A stretch of DNA of 64,000 nucleotides from G963663775 sp963663775 (GCA_963663775.1 OY760624.1:1302001-1366000); one strand, 5' to 3'; positions 43,703 through 52,181 are shown, counted from the first letter of the stretch. Notes: generated from the letters alone by a model not told the origin. A program made the numbers and translations.

Positions 43703-44101
43703 TTACACTTCTTTCGGCTGCCAGGCAACCAATTCGGCGTCCATTTCCTTGATGTGGGTAATTAACCAATCGTATAATAATAAGTTAATTTTCCCAACCA
43801 ACACAATGGTTTCGCCGGATGCATAGAGGTCTTTTTTCAATTCTTGCACCCTTGAAAAAAATTTTTTGTGCATATCTTGATGCTGCTGCATCTGGGGGTA
43901 CCCAATCTTAGCCATCCAATTTTCCTCGGAGGTGAAATGGGATTGTGCATAAAACTCCAGAAACTGAATCGTATGCTCAATTTCACTGCGGCATTTTCCA
44001 TGCGAGCAGGCAGTAATCACATGGTCGAGATATTCGCAGAACAATTTATGCTGCTCATCAATTTCTAAATTACCGATGGATAAACTATCGTTCCATGTCA
44101 T
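43703..44101 (-). CDS. Bacteriohemerythrin
   Basis: 132 residues with all metal ligands: WNDSLSIGNLEIDEQH, HTIQFLEFYAQSHFTSEE, HQDMHKKF and LITHIKEMD. It binds O2 on a di-iron site and, next to a chemoreceptor, may sense or buffer oxygen. Start ATG 44101 follows GAGGTG. It is in the dpaA element. Confidence 0.94.
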   Translation of the reverse strand: MTWNDSLSIGNLEIDEQHKLFCEYLDHVITACSHGKCRSEIEHTIQFLEFYAQSHFTSEENWMAKIGYPQMQQHQDMHKKFFSRVQELKKDLYASGETIVLVGKINLLLYDWLITHIKEMDAELVAWQPKEV

Positions 44102-44166
44102 AATAATGCACCTCACGGACGTTAAATGATAGAACTATATGTTCATAAGAAAAAGCATGCAATGGA

Positions 44167-44207
44167 TTTTGCAGGCTGCTGCCGCAAATCGACAACAGCC
44201 TGCAAAA
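44167..44207. other. Hairpin between chemoreceptor and hemerythrin genes
   Basis: TTTTGCAGGCTG and CAGCCTGCAAAA form a perfect 12-base stem. No T tract follows on the minus strand, so partial termination or RNA stability is the likely role. Confidence 0.6.
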
Positions 44208-44253
44208 AATCTTGTTTCGTAATGTATAGTCTTATAAGGACGGGAAATGGGTT

Positions 44254-47200
44254 TTAGGCATATGCCGAAGAGTCATCTCGATTGCGGAAATTTGAAAAAT
44301 CGACGTTGTTAGCAGAGGTCAAGGGAATTGCACTTTTTTTTTGCAATTTGAAAACATCCAGCATGTTTTTGAGGGACTCTGCCTGTGCGGACAGCTCTTC
44401 GCTTGCTGCAGCGCTTTCTTCAGCAGTTGCTGTATTGGCCTGCACAACAATCGACAGTTGGCTGATGCCTTGATTGATTTGCGAGAAGATTTCCTCTTGC
44501 TCGTTGGAAGATTCTGCTATAGAAGAAACAATCTCTGCGGTTTGGGACACATCATTTACAATGCTGCTGAACTTATCCGCCGTTTCGTTGGCAATTTTAA
44601 AGCCTACCGCCACCTTGTTCATGGTGCTCTCAATCAGCACCGTGGTTTCTTGCGCAGCACTGGTGCTCTTAGATGCCAAGTTACGTACTTCATCTGCAAC
44701 CACGGCGAAACCCTTGCCGGCAGCACCGGCTCTTGCAGCTTCAACAGCGGCATTCAGTGCCAAAATATTGGTCTTAAATGCAATGTCTTCGATAACTTTG
44801 ATGATTTTTGAGATGTTGGACGAAGCTTCGTTAATATCCTCCATGGCTTTGAGCATATCTTCCATTTGCGCATTGCCATCGGTCGCATTTTTCTGGGAAG
44901 TCAGTACCAGTGCATTAGCATTGTTGCTGTCCATTGCGGTCTGCTTGGTCTGCTGCGCAAATTGGTCGATGGTGGTGGAAAGCTGTTCCAAAGAGGATGC
45001 CTGTTCCGTGGAACCCTGTGACAACGATTGGCTGCCTTCGGACACCATTGCAGAAACCTGCGCCACCTGATTTGCAGAACCGCCAATATCCTGCAGAATG
45101 TCATTAAAGGAATGGATAATGAGGTTGAGCGCCTCTTTCATTTTGTAGAAATCACCCTTATACTCTGCGGTAATTGCAACCTGCAAATTGGAATGGGACA
45201 TTTCCGTAAGAACGTTGGAAACCTCTGTGATGTAGGAAGTCAACAAGTCCAACGTGTTGTTCAGTGCATTTTTGATTTCTGCATGGTCACCATGATAGTC
45301 GCCCTTGACACGAAGCTGCAGATTACCTTGGAACATTTCGTGCAGAACATCGCTTGCTTCCTTCACAGGGGTGGTGATGGCATCCAGCGTCCGATTGATG
45401 CCATCAACAATGCGTGCATAATCACCGCTGTGCTTGGTGGCATCGGCACGGGCATCCAGTTTGCCGTCTACTGCCGCCTTTACAAGGTCATCGGTATCCG
45501 CAACCAAGCTATTGAGGGTATCAATGCAGGAGTTGAGGTTGTTCTTGATTTCGTTGAAATCGCCTTTGTACTCGTCGGTAATCTTAGGCGGAATATCGCC
45601 GCTGCTGATGCGGTCAATATATTCTGCGGTGACATTGATGGGAGCCACAAAAGCGTCAATCAAAGCATTGATTTGGGTCACCAACTGGCTCCAGCTGCCG
45701 GTGTAATCCTCGGCTTGTCCACGGGTGTCGAGCTTGCCCTCCTGTGTGGCAGTGATGAGCCGTTCCGTATCTGTGACAAGGCTATTGATGGTATCAATGC
45801 AGGAATTGAGGTTGTTTTTGATTTCATTGAAATCGCCCTTGTAGTCGTCGGTAATCTTGGGCGGAATGTTGCCCTTGCTGATGCGGTCAACATATTCCGC
45901 AGCCACATTCAGAGGACCAATGACAGCGTCCAGCGTTTGGTTGATGCCATCAACAATGCGTGCATAGTCGCCGCTGTGCTTTGTAGCATCGGCACGGGTA
46001 TCCAGTTTGCCGTCTACAGCCGCCTTCACAAGGTCATCGGTATCCGCAACCAAGCTGTTGAGGGTATCAATGCAGGAGTTTAAGTTGTTCTTGATTTCGT
46101 TGAAATCGCCTTTGTACTCGTCGGTAATCTTAGGCGGAATATCGCCGCTGCTGATGCGGTCAATATATTCTGCGGTGACATTGATGGGAGCCACAAAAGC
46201 GTCAATCAAAGCATTGATTTGGGTCACCAACTGGCTCCAGCTGCCGGTGTAATCCTCGGCTTGTCCACGGGTGTCGAGCTTGCCCTCCTGTGTGGCAGTG
46301 ATGAGCCGTTCCGTATCTGTGACAAGGCTATTGATGGTATCAATGCAGGAATTGAGGTTGTTTTTGATTTCATTGAAATCGCCCTTGTAGTCGTCGGTAA
46401 TCTTGGGCGGAATGTTGCCCTTGCTGATGCGGTCAACATATTCCGCAGCCACATTCAGAGGACCAATGACAGCGTCCAGCGTTTGGTTGATGCCATCAAC
46501 AATGCGTGCATAGTCGCCGCTGTGCTTTGTAGCATCGGCACGGGTATCCAGTTTGCCGTCTACAGCCGCCTTCACAAGGTCATCGGTATCCGCAACCAAG
46601 CTGTTGAGGGTATCAATGCAGGAGTTTAAGTTGTTCTTGATTTCGTTGAAATCGCCTTTGTACTCGTCGGTAATCTTAGGCGGAATATCGCCGCTGCTGA
46701 TGCGGTCAATATATTCTGCGGTGACATTGATGGGAGCCACAAAAGCGTCAATCAAAGCATTGATTTGGGTCACCAACTGGCTCCAGCTGCCGGTGTAATC
46801 ATTCGCCTGCCCACGGGTATCCAATTTACCTTCCTGTGTGGCAGCGATAAGATGCTCGGTATCACGAAGCAGAGAACGGATAATTTCCATCGTATTATTG
46901 AGCGCAGGAGAAATTTCATCTTGCTCATCCTGCACTGGAATATTGGCATCCAGTTTGCCCTCCGAAATGTCCGTCACCGTATGAATGACGGTGTTTTGCA
47001 AATACTCTGCAAAGTTATCCATGGCAGCTGCCATTTGTCCAACTTCATCTTTGGTATTCATTTGCAGACGCATGCCCAAATGTCCCTTGCTCATTTCCTG
47101 TATCATCAGCAAAGCACGATTGAGCGGTTTGCTGATTGCACCCGAGAGATAAAATCCGATGAAAAGGCTCAGCAGCAACGCAAAAAGCAAAATGCCAATC

Positions 47201-47793
47201 ATCATTACCATGGTTCTTTGTGCCTGCGCCACATTGCTTTCAGAGGCTGCTGCCGCATCCGCCACTTTTAGATTCACAAGGGCGGTAATCGCATCCTGCT
47301 CTGCCTGCACGGCAAGTCCTGCGGCGTTGGTTTTTGTCAGCAGAAGCGTGGTCGCTTCAGCATCTCGGTTTTCTAGCGCAAGTGCCACAATTTGATTTAA
47401 TTGGGCGGTGTATTCCGTGTTTGTTTGGATAAATGTGTCATATGCCTGCATTACTGTATCGGAAAGAATGGTTTCGCGGAACTGTGCAGCGGTGTCCAAA
47501 AGTGTTTTTTGCGCCGCAATAATATCGTTTTGATAGGTTTGGATTTGCTCGGGCGTATTTGCCAGAACAATGCTTCGAGAGGCGCCTCTGATTTGTTCAA
47601 ACGTTGTGGAAATTGTGGACATTTCTGAAATCGGCACGGTCATGTTGTGATATAGAACTTCGTCTGCCTGCTGCATCTGTTGAATGTTATACATTCCCAA
47701 TCCGCCGATGAGGCCGGCAATCAGTGCCACCAAAAGAAAACCTGACATCAGCTTTGTACGCACTTTAAAATTTAAAAACCTGTTCAAGATCAT
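44254..47793 (-). CDS. Giant methyl-accepting chemotaxis protein with tandem HAMP-like repeats
   Basis: 1,179 residues, about twice the usual size. TM1 is at about 14-35, a four-helix sensor domain follows, TM2 is at about 193-216, then HAMP. A long run of about 91-residue HAMP-like units (GKLDTR...EYIDRISSGDIPPKI...NSCIDTLNSL) spans about 265-840. The signalling tip FKTNILALNAAVEAARAG with GFAVVADEVRNLA lies near 1,020-1,060. The C-terminal end lacks a CheR-tethering pentapeptide. ATG 47793 follows GGTGG. Part of the repeats are identical at DNA level (546-base period), so the copy number may vary between isolates. Confidence 0.93.
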   Translation of the reverse strand: MILNRFLNFKVRTKLMSGFLLVALIAGLIGGLGMYNIQQMQQADEVLYHNMTVPISEMSTISTTFEQIRGASRSIVLANTPEQIQTYQNDIIAAQKTLLDTAAQFRETILSDTVMQAYDTFIQTNTEYTAQLNQIVALALENRDAEATTLLLTKTNAAGLAVQAEQDAITALVNLKVADAAAASESNVAQAQRTMVMMIGILLFALLLSLFIGFYLSGAISKPLNRALLMIQEMSKGHLGMRLQMNTKDEVGQMAAAMDNFAEYLQNTVIHTVTDISEGKLDANIPVQDEQDEISPALNNTMEIIRSLLRDTEHLIAATQEGKLDTRGQANDYTGSWSQLVTQINALIDAFVAPINVTAEYIDRISSGDIPPKITDEYKGDFNEIKNNLNSCIDTLNSLVADTDDLVKAAVDGKLDTRADATKHSGDYARIVDGINQTLDAVIGPLNVAAEYVDRISKGNIPPKITDDYKGDFNEIKNNLNSCIDTINSLVTDTERLITATQEGKLDTRGQAEDYTGSWSQLVTQINALIDAFVAPINVTAEYIDRISSGDIPPKITDEYKGDFNEIKNNLNSCIDTLNSLVADTDDLVKAAVDGKLDTRADATKHSGDYARIVDGINQTLDAVIGPLNVAAEYVDRISKGNIPPKITDDYKGDFNEIKNNLNSCIDTINSLVTDTERLITATQEGKLDTRGQAEDYTGSWSQLVTQINALIDAFVAPINVTAEYIDRISSGDIPPKITDEYKGDFNEIKNNLNSCIDTLNSLVADTDDLVKAAVDGKLDARADATKHSGDYARIVDGINRTLDAITTPVKEASDVLHEMFQGNLQLRVKGDYHGDHAEIKNALNNTLDLLTSYITEVSNVLTEMSHSNLQVAITAEYKGDFYKMKEALNLIIHSFNDILQDIGGSANQVAQVSAMVSEGSQSLSQGSTEQASSLEQLSTTIDQFAQQTKQTAMDSNNANALVLTSQKNATDGNAQMEDMLKAMEDINEASSNISKIIKVIEDIAFKTNILALNAAVEAARAGAAGKGFAVVADEVRNLASKSTSAAQETTVLIESTMNKVAVGFKIANETADKFSSIVNDVSQTAEIVSSIAESSNEQEEIFSQINQGISQLSIVVQANTATAEESAAASEELSAQAESLKNMLDVFKLQKKSAIPLTSANNVDFSNFRNRDDSSAYA
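45411..46802. repeat. 546-base tandem repeats inside the giant chemoreceptor gene
   Basis: Units begin at 45411, 45957 and 46503 (the last partial). From about 45,560 to 46,800 the copies look identical base for base; the first 150 bases of the first unit show several silent changes. Each unit encodes 182 residues, that is two HAMP-like segments. Confidence 0.85.
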
Positions 47794-47825
47794 TACACCA
47801 CCTTCAATACATTCGATCAATAGAC

Positions 47826-48413
47826 TTATTTCGTTATGTTTCGTAGAGTATTGTGCAAGACTTTGCTGCAATTTGTACGCAGTGGCGCACCATGTCCAAA
47901 ATAAATGGTATCAATGGGCAATTTGGAAAGGTATTTTACCACTGCAATAAATGCGTCATCATAACTTCCCTCGTTTGTGAGAATTACCAACGGTGTGTCT
48001 CCGGCAAACAGTACTTTTTCGTCCGCATTATACAGACAAATCGAGTCACTGCTGTGCCCCGGTGTGTGGATTACGTCAAACATACAATCGCCGATTTTGA
48101 TGCGTTCCCCTCCAAATAAATTGATATCAACCTCCTTTATTGCCTTTGAGAATGCGTAAACTTTGGATTTATATGTAGATTTTACGCGCTCTAAAATTTC
48201 TGCATGGTCATAATGATTGTGCGTCAAAATAACCTGTTCGACCCTTTTTTTGCCTACGCCAGTAGAAGCGTTTTGGATTTTTTCAAAAATCGCAGGGTCA
48301 CGTCCGACATCAATCAGGGTGTTGACATCCTGCATGGCATTCCAACTGCCCGTGACAAGATAGACGTTGCAGGTATATACCGAGCTGTTTTGGGTAAGAT
48401 TTAAGACTTTCAA
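47826..48413 (-). CDS. MBL-fold metallo-hydrolase
   Basis: 195 residues. The metal-binding signature THNHYDHAE is at about 64-72, with HTPGHSSDS and FAGDTP next and FGHGAP near the end. Hydrolase of unknown substrate; in chemotaxis neighbourhoods similar proteins may act on signalling nucleotides or as flavodiiron partners, but no flavodoxin domain is present. TTG start with AGGTG upstream, just after CheR. Confidence 0.87.
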   Translation of the reverse strand: MKVLNLTQNSSVYTCNVYLVTGSWNAMQDVNTLIDVGRDPAIFEKIQNASTGVGKKRVEQVILTHNHYDHAEILERVKSTYKSKVYAFSKAIKEVDINLFGGERIKIGDCMFDVIHTPGHSSDSICLYNADEKVLFAGDTPLVILTNEGSYDDAFIAVVKYLSKLPIDTIYFGHGAPLRTNCSKVLHNTLRNITK

Positions 48414-48424
48414 CGGAGATGCAC

Positions 48425-49036
48425 CTACTTTGCAGCCAGTTTTCGAAACAGCTGTGCATTGGAAACCACCGGTTCAAACAGGTGCTTGACAGCGTCAGGG
48501 AGCTTCTGGGTTTGCTCGGTTGCAAAAAAACCGCCATCCATCAAGGACGCATGAAACATCCGAATCACATCAATGCGCTGCTGTTCACTCAAGTGCAGCA
48601 ACACATTTTTGCACAAAATGATGCCAAATCCACTGCCGACAGGCTGGAGCGAAGTCAAATCATGCTTTTGAAACCGCACGGATTTTCGGATTTCGTCCGT
48701 CAGCTGATAGCTGTCCGGCTGCGTACTCGGCACGAAATATTTATCAAACAAATCCTTTGGAATACGCTCCACCTGTGCAGCGGGATAGGTGCCGCTTTGG
48801 ATGATTTCCTCAAAAAGATTGCTGCCGTCAATATCGGTGGCGTGAATGCGCACATTGCGAAAATACATGTGGCTCATTTGCTCCCGCAGCAAAATGGCTA
48901 ATGTATAGGGCTCTTGTCCCATGGCACAGCCGGCATCCCAAACATCAATATGCCTGCGTGTCAGCAGTGTAGGAAGCGCATGCTCGCAAATTAGCGTTAA
49001 CGTTTGCAAATCTCTAAAAAAATAGGTAAATGCCAT
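48425..49036 (-). CDS. CheR-type chemoreceptor methyltransferase (catalytic domain only)
   Basis: 203 residues. It starts at the catalytic domain (TYFFRDLQTLTLICEHALP), then SAM motif VWDAGCAMGQEPYTLAI, IHATDID and IILCKNVLLHLSEQ. The N-terminal helical domain of canonical CheR is missing. Methylates glutamates of receptors, presumably the giant receptor encoded downstream. AAGGAGGG lies upstream of ATG 49036. Confidence 0.92.
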   Translation of the reverse strand: MAFTYFFRDLQTLTLICEHALPTLLTRRHIDVWDAGCAMGQEPYTLAILLREQMSHMYFRNVRIHATDIDGSNLFEEIIQSGTYPAAQVERIPKDLFDKYFVPSTQPDSYQLTDEIRKSVRFQKHDLTSLQPVGSGFGIILCKNVLLHLSEQQRIDVIRMFHASLMDGGFFATEQTQKLPDAVKHLFEPVVSNAQLFRKLAAK

Positions 49037-49096
49037 TCCAAAAACCCTCCTTGGCGCATCCGGCGTTTATTTTTTAGGATGCAAACCATTGAACTG

Positions 49097-49125
49097 ATTA
49101 TACGACAATTTTCAACATACTGCAA
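49097..49125 (-). promoter_or_regulatory. Promoter of the element's chemotaxis cargo operon
   Basis: On the minus strand TTGCAG and TATAAT are spaced by 17 bases. It separates cargo transcription from that of the recombinase. Confidence 0.8.
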
Positions 49126-49258
49126 TGTTTTTAGCAATATTTTCTTGAAAGAATTAGGTAGTTTTCCTAATTAAAATGGAAAAGTGAAGGGATAACTTTG
49201 TGTGAAATGAATGAAAAAGGTTGCGATTGTTGTGGAAATATGTGCTTGTTTGAAGCGG

Positions 49259-50866
49259 TTATTGTGCATCCTCCAAAGACACAAGCGCACAGCGTTGGAT
49301 AATTGTCTGATACGTTTTCCCTCGCCCTGTAATCTCATACCACAGCCGAAAGCGCATTGGCAAGAAACGCACGGTTATCTCGATATACGCCGAATAGACA
49401 GCAATCTGTTCAATTACTTCGTGAAAAACCTCTTCCGAGAACAGCAGAGCCTGCAGCTGTAGGTTTGAAAGGCTTGCAAAATTGGGCGATGTTGTGTTCT
49501 GTGTTTTTTCCTGCGTCGCCAATTGTTGCTCCAAACCTGCGATTTCGGCGTCATACCGCTGCTTCATGATTTCCAGTTCGGATTTGTTGATGGCTTCGCT
49601 GAAATAGGCGTCCATCATGTTTTCTTTTTTTTGCTGTACCATGCGCATTTGCCGCAGAAGGGCTGCTTGAGCGCCGTTATCCCGCACGGGTTCGCACAAA
49701 GAAGCAATCTCCAGCAGCAGTTCTCTGCGTAGGGCATCCGTATCAAATGCCAACTGCTGCAAGACATAACAAACACAGTCGGTTAATGTTTTGTCGTTCA
49801 GCATGCGCATGTTGCAGCCAACCTTATCCCCTGCTTGGGTTGGTTTCCAGTTGCCATATTGTGCACGTGCATGGCAGCACCAGCTGCGATAGACCGCCCC
49901 GCCCTGTCGATTGGCTTTGCGCAGCACAAAGTGACTGCCGCAATGTCCGCACCGTATTTTGCCGGAGCACCAATAGCGGTTGGAATACCGTTGCGTATTG
50001 TCCGAATGTGGTGCTCGCCGATGCAGTTCTTGCTGTGTCTGGTCAAATATCGTGCGGGAAACGATGGCTTCGTGGTGATTTCGCAGATAAATGTGTGCCT
50101 CTTGCCCCCTGTTGCGTATTTTTTTATGGCTTAGAAAATCCAAAGTGACATATTTTTTCTGTAGCAAATCCCCACAGTATTTTTCATTGCACAGGATGCG
50201 GTGAATCATAGCGGAAGACCACGGTTGCTGGCGTGCTTTGGGGGTCGCAATGCCTGCTTCATACAGCTCCCGTGCAATCACATGCGTCCCTTTGCCCTCG
50301 CACAGAAATTTATGATAAATCTGGCGAATCACAGCCGCCTCCTGCGGACGTATGGTCAAGGCACCGTCCTGTGTTTCATATCCATAGGTGGAATTATTGC
50401 CAAAAACAACCCCGCGCTCCATCGAGCGTTTTTGCCCCCATTTGGTGCGTTCGGAGGTTTTGCGGCTTTCTTCCTGTGCAATGCTCGCCATAATGGTGAG
50501 CCGTAGTTCGCCGTCCCTGTCACGGGTATCAATGCCGTCATTGATAAACACAATGCCAACGCCAAGGGAGTGCATCCGCCTGGTGTGCGCAATGGTATCG
50601 ATGGTGTTGCGGGAAAAGCGAGAAACCTCTTTGGTGAGAATCAAGTCAAATGCGCCGTTTTCAGCCGCTGCAATCATGCGCAGAAATTCTTTTCGTTTGT
50701 GTACAGAGGTGCCTGTGATGCCCTCGTCTGCATAGATGTCTACCAGCTCCCAGTCAGGATTTTGGGTGATGTAGGCTTCAAAAAACTGTTTTTGGTTTTG
50801 CAGGGAATTTCTCTGGTCCTCTTGGTCTGTCGATACACGGCAATATGCAACCACCCGCAAGGGCAT
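49259..50866 (-). CDS. Serine recombinase of the dpaA-interrupting element
   Basis: 535 residues. The resolvase domain begins LRVVAYCRVSTDQEDQRNSL with the catalytic Ser near 10, ISRFSRNTID at about 90, a recombinase domain (about 180-290), a zinc ribbon CGHCG...CC (about 310-345), and a C-terminal coiled-coil. Start ATG 50866 follows GGGAGG and lies 25 bases after the stop of the truncated dpaA 5' frame, in the same direction, so it would share dpaA's transcript. It should excise the element between the direct repeats during sporulation. Confidence 0.92.
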   Translation of the reverse strand: MPLRVVAYCRVSTDQEDQRNSLQNQKQFFEAYITQNPDWELVDIYADEGITGTSVHKRKEFLRMIAAAENGAFDLILTKEVSRFSRNTIDTIAHTRRMHSLGVGIVFINDGIDTRDRDGELRLTIMASIAQEESRKTSERTKWGQKRSMERGVVFGNNSTYGYETQDGALTIRPQEAAVIRQIYHKFLCEGKGTHVIARELYEAGIATPKARQQPWSSAMIHRILCNEKYCGDLLQKKYVTLDFLSHKKIRNRGQEAHIYLRNHHEAIVSRTIFDQTQQELHRRAPHSDNTQRYSNRYWCSGKIRCGHCGSHFVLRKANRQGGAVYRSWCCHARAQYGNWKPTQAGDKVGCNMRMLNDKTLTDCVCYVLQQLAFDTDALRRELLLEIASLCEPVRDNGAQAALLRQMRMVQQKKENMMDAYFSEAINKSELEIMKQRYDAEIAGLEQQLATQEKTQNTTSPNFASLSNLQLQALLFSEEVFHEVIEQIAVYSAYIEITVRFLPMRFRLWYEITGRGKTYQTIIQRCALVSLEDAQ

Positions 50867-50890
50867 TACGAACGCCTCCCTTCCCATGGA

Positions 50891-51352
50891 CTATCCTATG
50901 TGCGTGGATATTGCATCAGCACGGCGAATGCGTGACAAATTCACCAATGCGGCGGGGACAGCGTTGCGTATCGCGAGTTCCTCCCGCTGTAAATAGTCCA
51001 TACAGTGGAGCTGGTTACCGGCGGCATGCGCAAGCACTGCGGGTGATGCCGCACCGCACAGCACCAATTTTTCAGGTGGAATTGCATCCAGAATCGTTTC
51101 TATATGATAGGGCGCATTGGAAAGCGGTGCATTCAAGTACACCCCGTCCACTGTCACCGGCATGGGCAAAATCACGGCATCCATCTGTGCAAATTGCACC
51201 TTTGGGTTCTTAACATCATAAATTTTTTCCGGAAATTGCTGCCGTTCCAACGCATATACGCCGACACTGTGTCCATCTGCCTGCAGCAGCCGTGCCAAAT
51301 ACGCTTGCCGCAAATCTCCGCCGACCACGGCAAGAGTCGCTGTTTTTTTCAT
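50891..51352 (-). pseudogene. dpaA: Dipicolinate synthase subunit A, 5' part (interrupted gene)
   Basis: The first 133 codons of dpaA (TATLAVVGGDLRQAYLARLL, LPMPVTVDGVYLNAPLSN, then LQREELAIRNAVP) followed by 20 element-derived codons before a stop at 50891. ATG 51352 is preceded by AAGGAGG. Sequence up to NAVP is exactly what precedes TAEGA in intact DpaA. A sigma-K-like promoter lies 25 bases upstream of the start. The chimeric protein as encoded lacks half of the enzyme. Confidence 0.93.
50948..50966. other. Right attachment site of the dpaA-interrupting element
   Basis: TGCGG(C)GGGGACAGCGTTG, direct repeat of 43592-43610, at the NAVP codons of the dpaA 5' part and 88 bases from the recombinase start. 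Confidence 0.92.
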
Positions 51353-51376
51353 CAGAAGCCTCCTTCCCCTATGCCT

Positions 51377-51403
51377 CATCGTATGCAAAACAGCAAACCT
51401 GTG
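51377..51403 (-). promoter_or_regulatory. Candidate mother-cell (sigma-K-like) promoter of dpaA
   Basis: On the minus strand CACA, a 14-base spacer, and CATACGATG resemble the sigma-K pattern (A/C)AC(A) ... CATA-N3-TA. It would drive dpaA and the recombinase together. Confidence 0.5.
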
Positions 51404-51444
51404 ACACTTGGAAAATGGGAGGGATACGCGTTTGAAAAAAATGC

Positions 51445-51473
51445 TTGACAAATGCTGAGGCAGTGCATATTAT
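51445..51473 (+). promoter_or_regulatory. Promoter of the metal-efflux operon
   Basis: TTGACA and TATTAT are spaced by 17 bases. Confidence 0.82.
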
Positions 51474-51476
51474 AAT

Positions 51477-51496
51477 ATATGAATACATGTTCATAT
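51477..51496. promoter_or_regulatory. ArsR/SmtB-type operator
   Basis: ATATGAA-TACATG-TTCATAT, a perfect 7-base dyad covering the transcription start, close to the known ATGAA...TTCAT operator of zinc/cadmium ArsR proteins. Confidence 0.75.
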
Positions 51497-51511
51497 GAAA
51501 GGATGTTTGTG

Positions 51512-51883
51512 ATGTGGAAAGACCATGCAGAGGAAACACTGGACACCTGTGACTTTATCCATGTGCACCCCGATGTGCTGGCACGTGTAAAGGCAGCTTT
51601 GCCGGAGGAGGATTTGCTGTATGATTTGTCGGATTTGTTTCGTATTTTTGCGGATTCTACCCGTATCCGCATTTTATATGTGCTGTTCGAATCCGAAATG
51701 TGCGTGTGCGATATTGCACAGGTGCTGGGCATGACACAATCCGCCATCTCGCACCAATTGCGTGCGCTCAAATCTGCAAAGCTGGTCAAATCCCGTAGGG
51801 AAGGGAAAACGGTGTTTTATGCCTTGGCAGACGGCCATGTCCGCACCATCATCAATCAAGGGTTGGAACATATTGCAGAATGA
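51512..51883 (+). CDS. ArsR/SmtB family metal-responsive repressor
   Basis: 123 residues. The winged helix holds SEMCVCDIAQVLGMTQSAISHQLRALK; the CVC motif matches the alpha3 metal site of CadC/CzrA relatives, and the C-terminal helix has D-x-H...H-x-x-x (DGHVRTIINQGLEH), an alpha5 site for zinc or cadmium. ATG 51512 lies eight bases after AAAGGA. It represses itself and the efflux ATPase until metal binds. Confidence 0.92.
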   Translation: MWKDHAEETLDTCDFIHVHPDVLARVKAALPEEDLLYDLSDLFRIFADSTRIRILYVLFESEMCVCDIAQVLGMTQSAISHQLRALKSAKLVKSRREGKTVFYALADGHVRTIINQGLEHIAE

Positions 51884-51914
51884 CAATTCGAGGACAGAAA
51901 GGGAGGTTTTTTGA

Positions 51915-52133
51915 ATGAAAAAGCGGTTTTCTATGGTGGATTTGGATTGTGCGCACTGCGCTGCAAAGATGGAGGATGCCATCCGAAAGCTTGCAGGCGT
52001 ACAGAGTGTTTCTGTGAATTTTCTCACACAAAAAATAACGCTCGATGCAGAAGACGCTCGTTTTTTGAGCTTACAGGCAGAAATTAGTGCCATTTGTAAA
52101 AAAATTGAGCCGGATTGCACCATCGAATGGTAA
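51915..52133 (+). CDS. Heavy-metal-associated (HMA) domain protein
   Basis: 72 residues with the metal-binding loop DLDCAHCAAKME (Cys-x-x-Cys at about 12-15). It is a free copy of the N-terminal domain that ZntA/CadA-type ATPases usually carry, and it precedes an ATPase lacking this domain. Probably delivers the metal to the pump. Confidence 0.9.
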   Translation: MKKRFSMVDLDCAHCAAKMEDAIRKLAGVQSVSVNFLTQKITLDAEDARFLSLQAEISAICKKIEPDCTIEW

Positions 52134-52181
52134 CAGACATTTGACGGACGCTGTGCGGTAGCAAACGAGGAGAAAACATCT

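Larger units (their letters stand above)
43598..50966. mobile_element. Skin-like element interrupting the sporulation gene dpaA
   Basis: A 7,356-base unit between direct repeats, with a serine recombinase next to one repeat and cargo genes for hemerythrin, a giant chemoreceptor, a metallo-hydrolase and a CheR-type methyltransferase, all on the minus strand like dpaA. Recombination between the repeats would restore dpaA exactly in frame and leave one core. Elements of this design are known in sigK (skin) and other spore genes of Firmicutes, where they are excised in the mother cell. I do not know of one described in dpaA. Confidence 0.9.

Noticed and set aside
45028..46083. Long open frame on the plus strand opposite the giant chemoreceptor
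   Set aside because: It is antisense to the tandem HAMP repeats; its repeat-like composition comes from the real gene on the minus strand, which has the chemoreceptor signature and a ribosome site.
43118..51352. dpaA halves separated by an assembly error or inversion
   Set aside because: Both halves are on the same strand in the right order for a simple insertion, with exact direct repeats at the junctions and a recombinase beside one of them.
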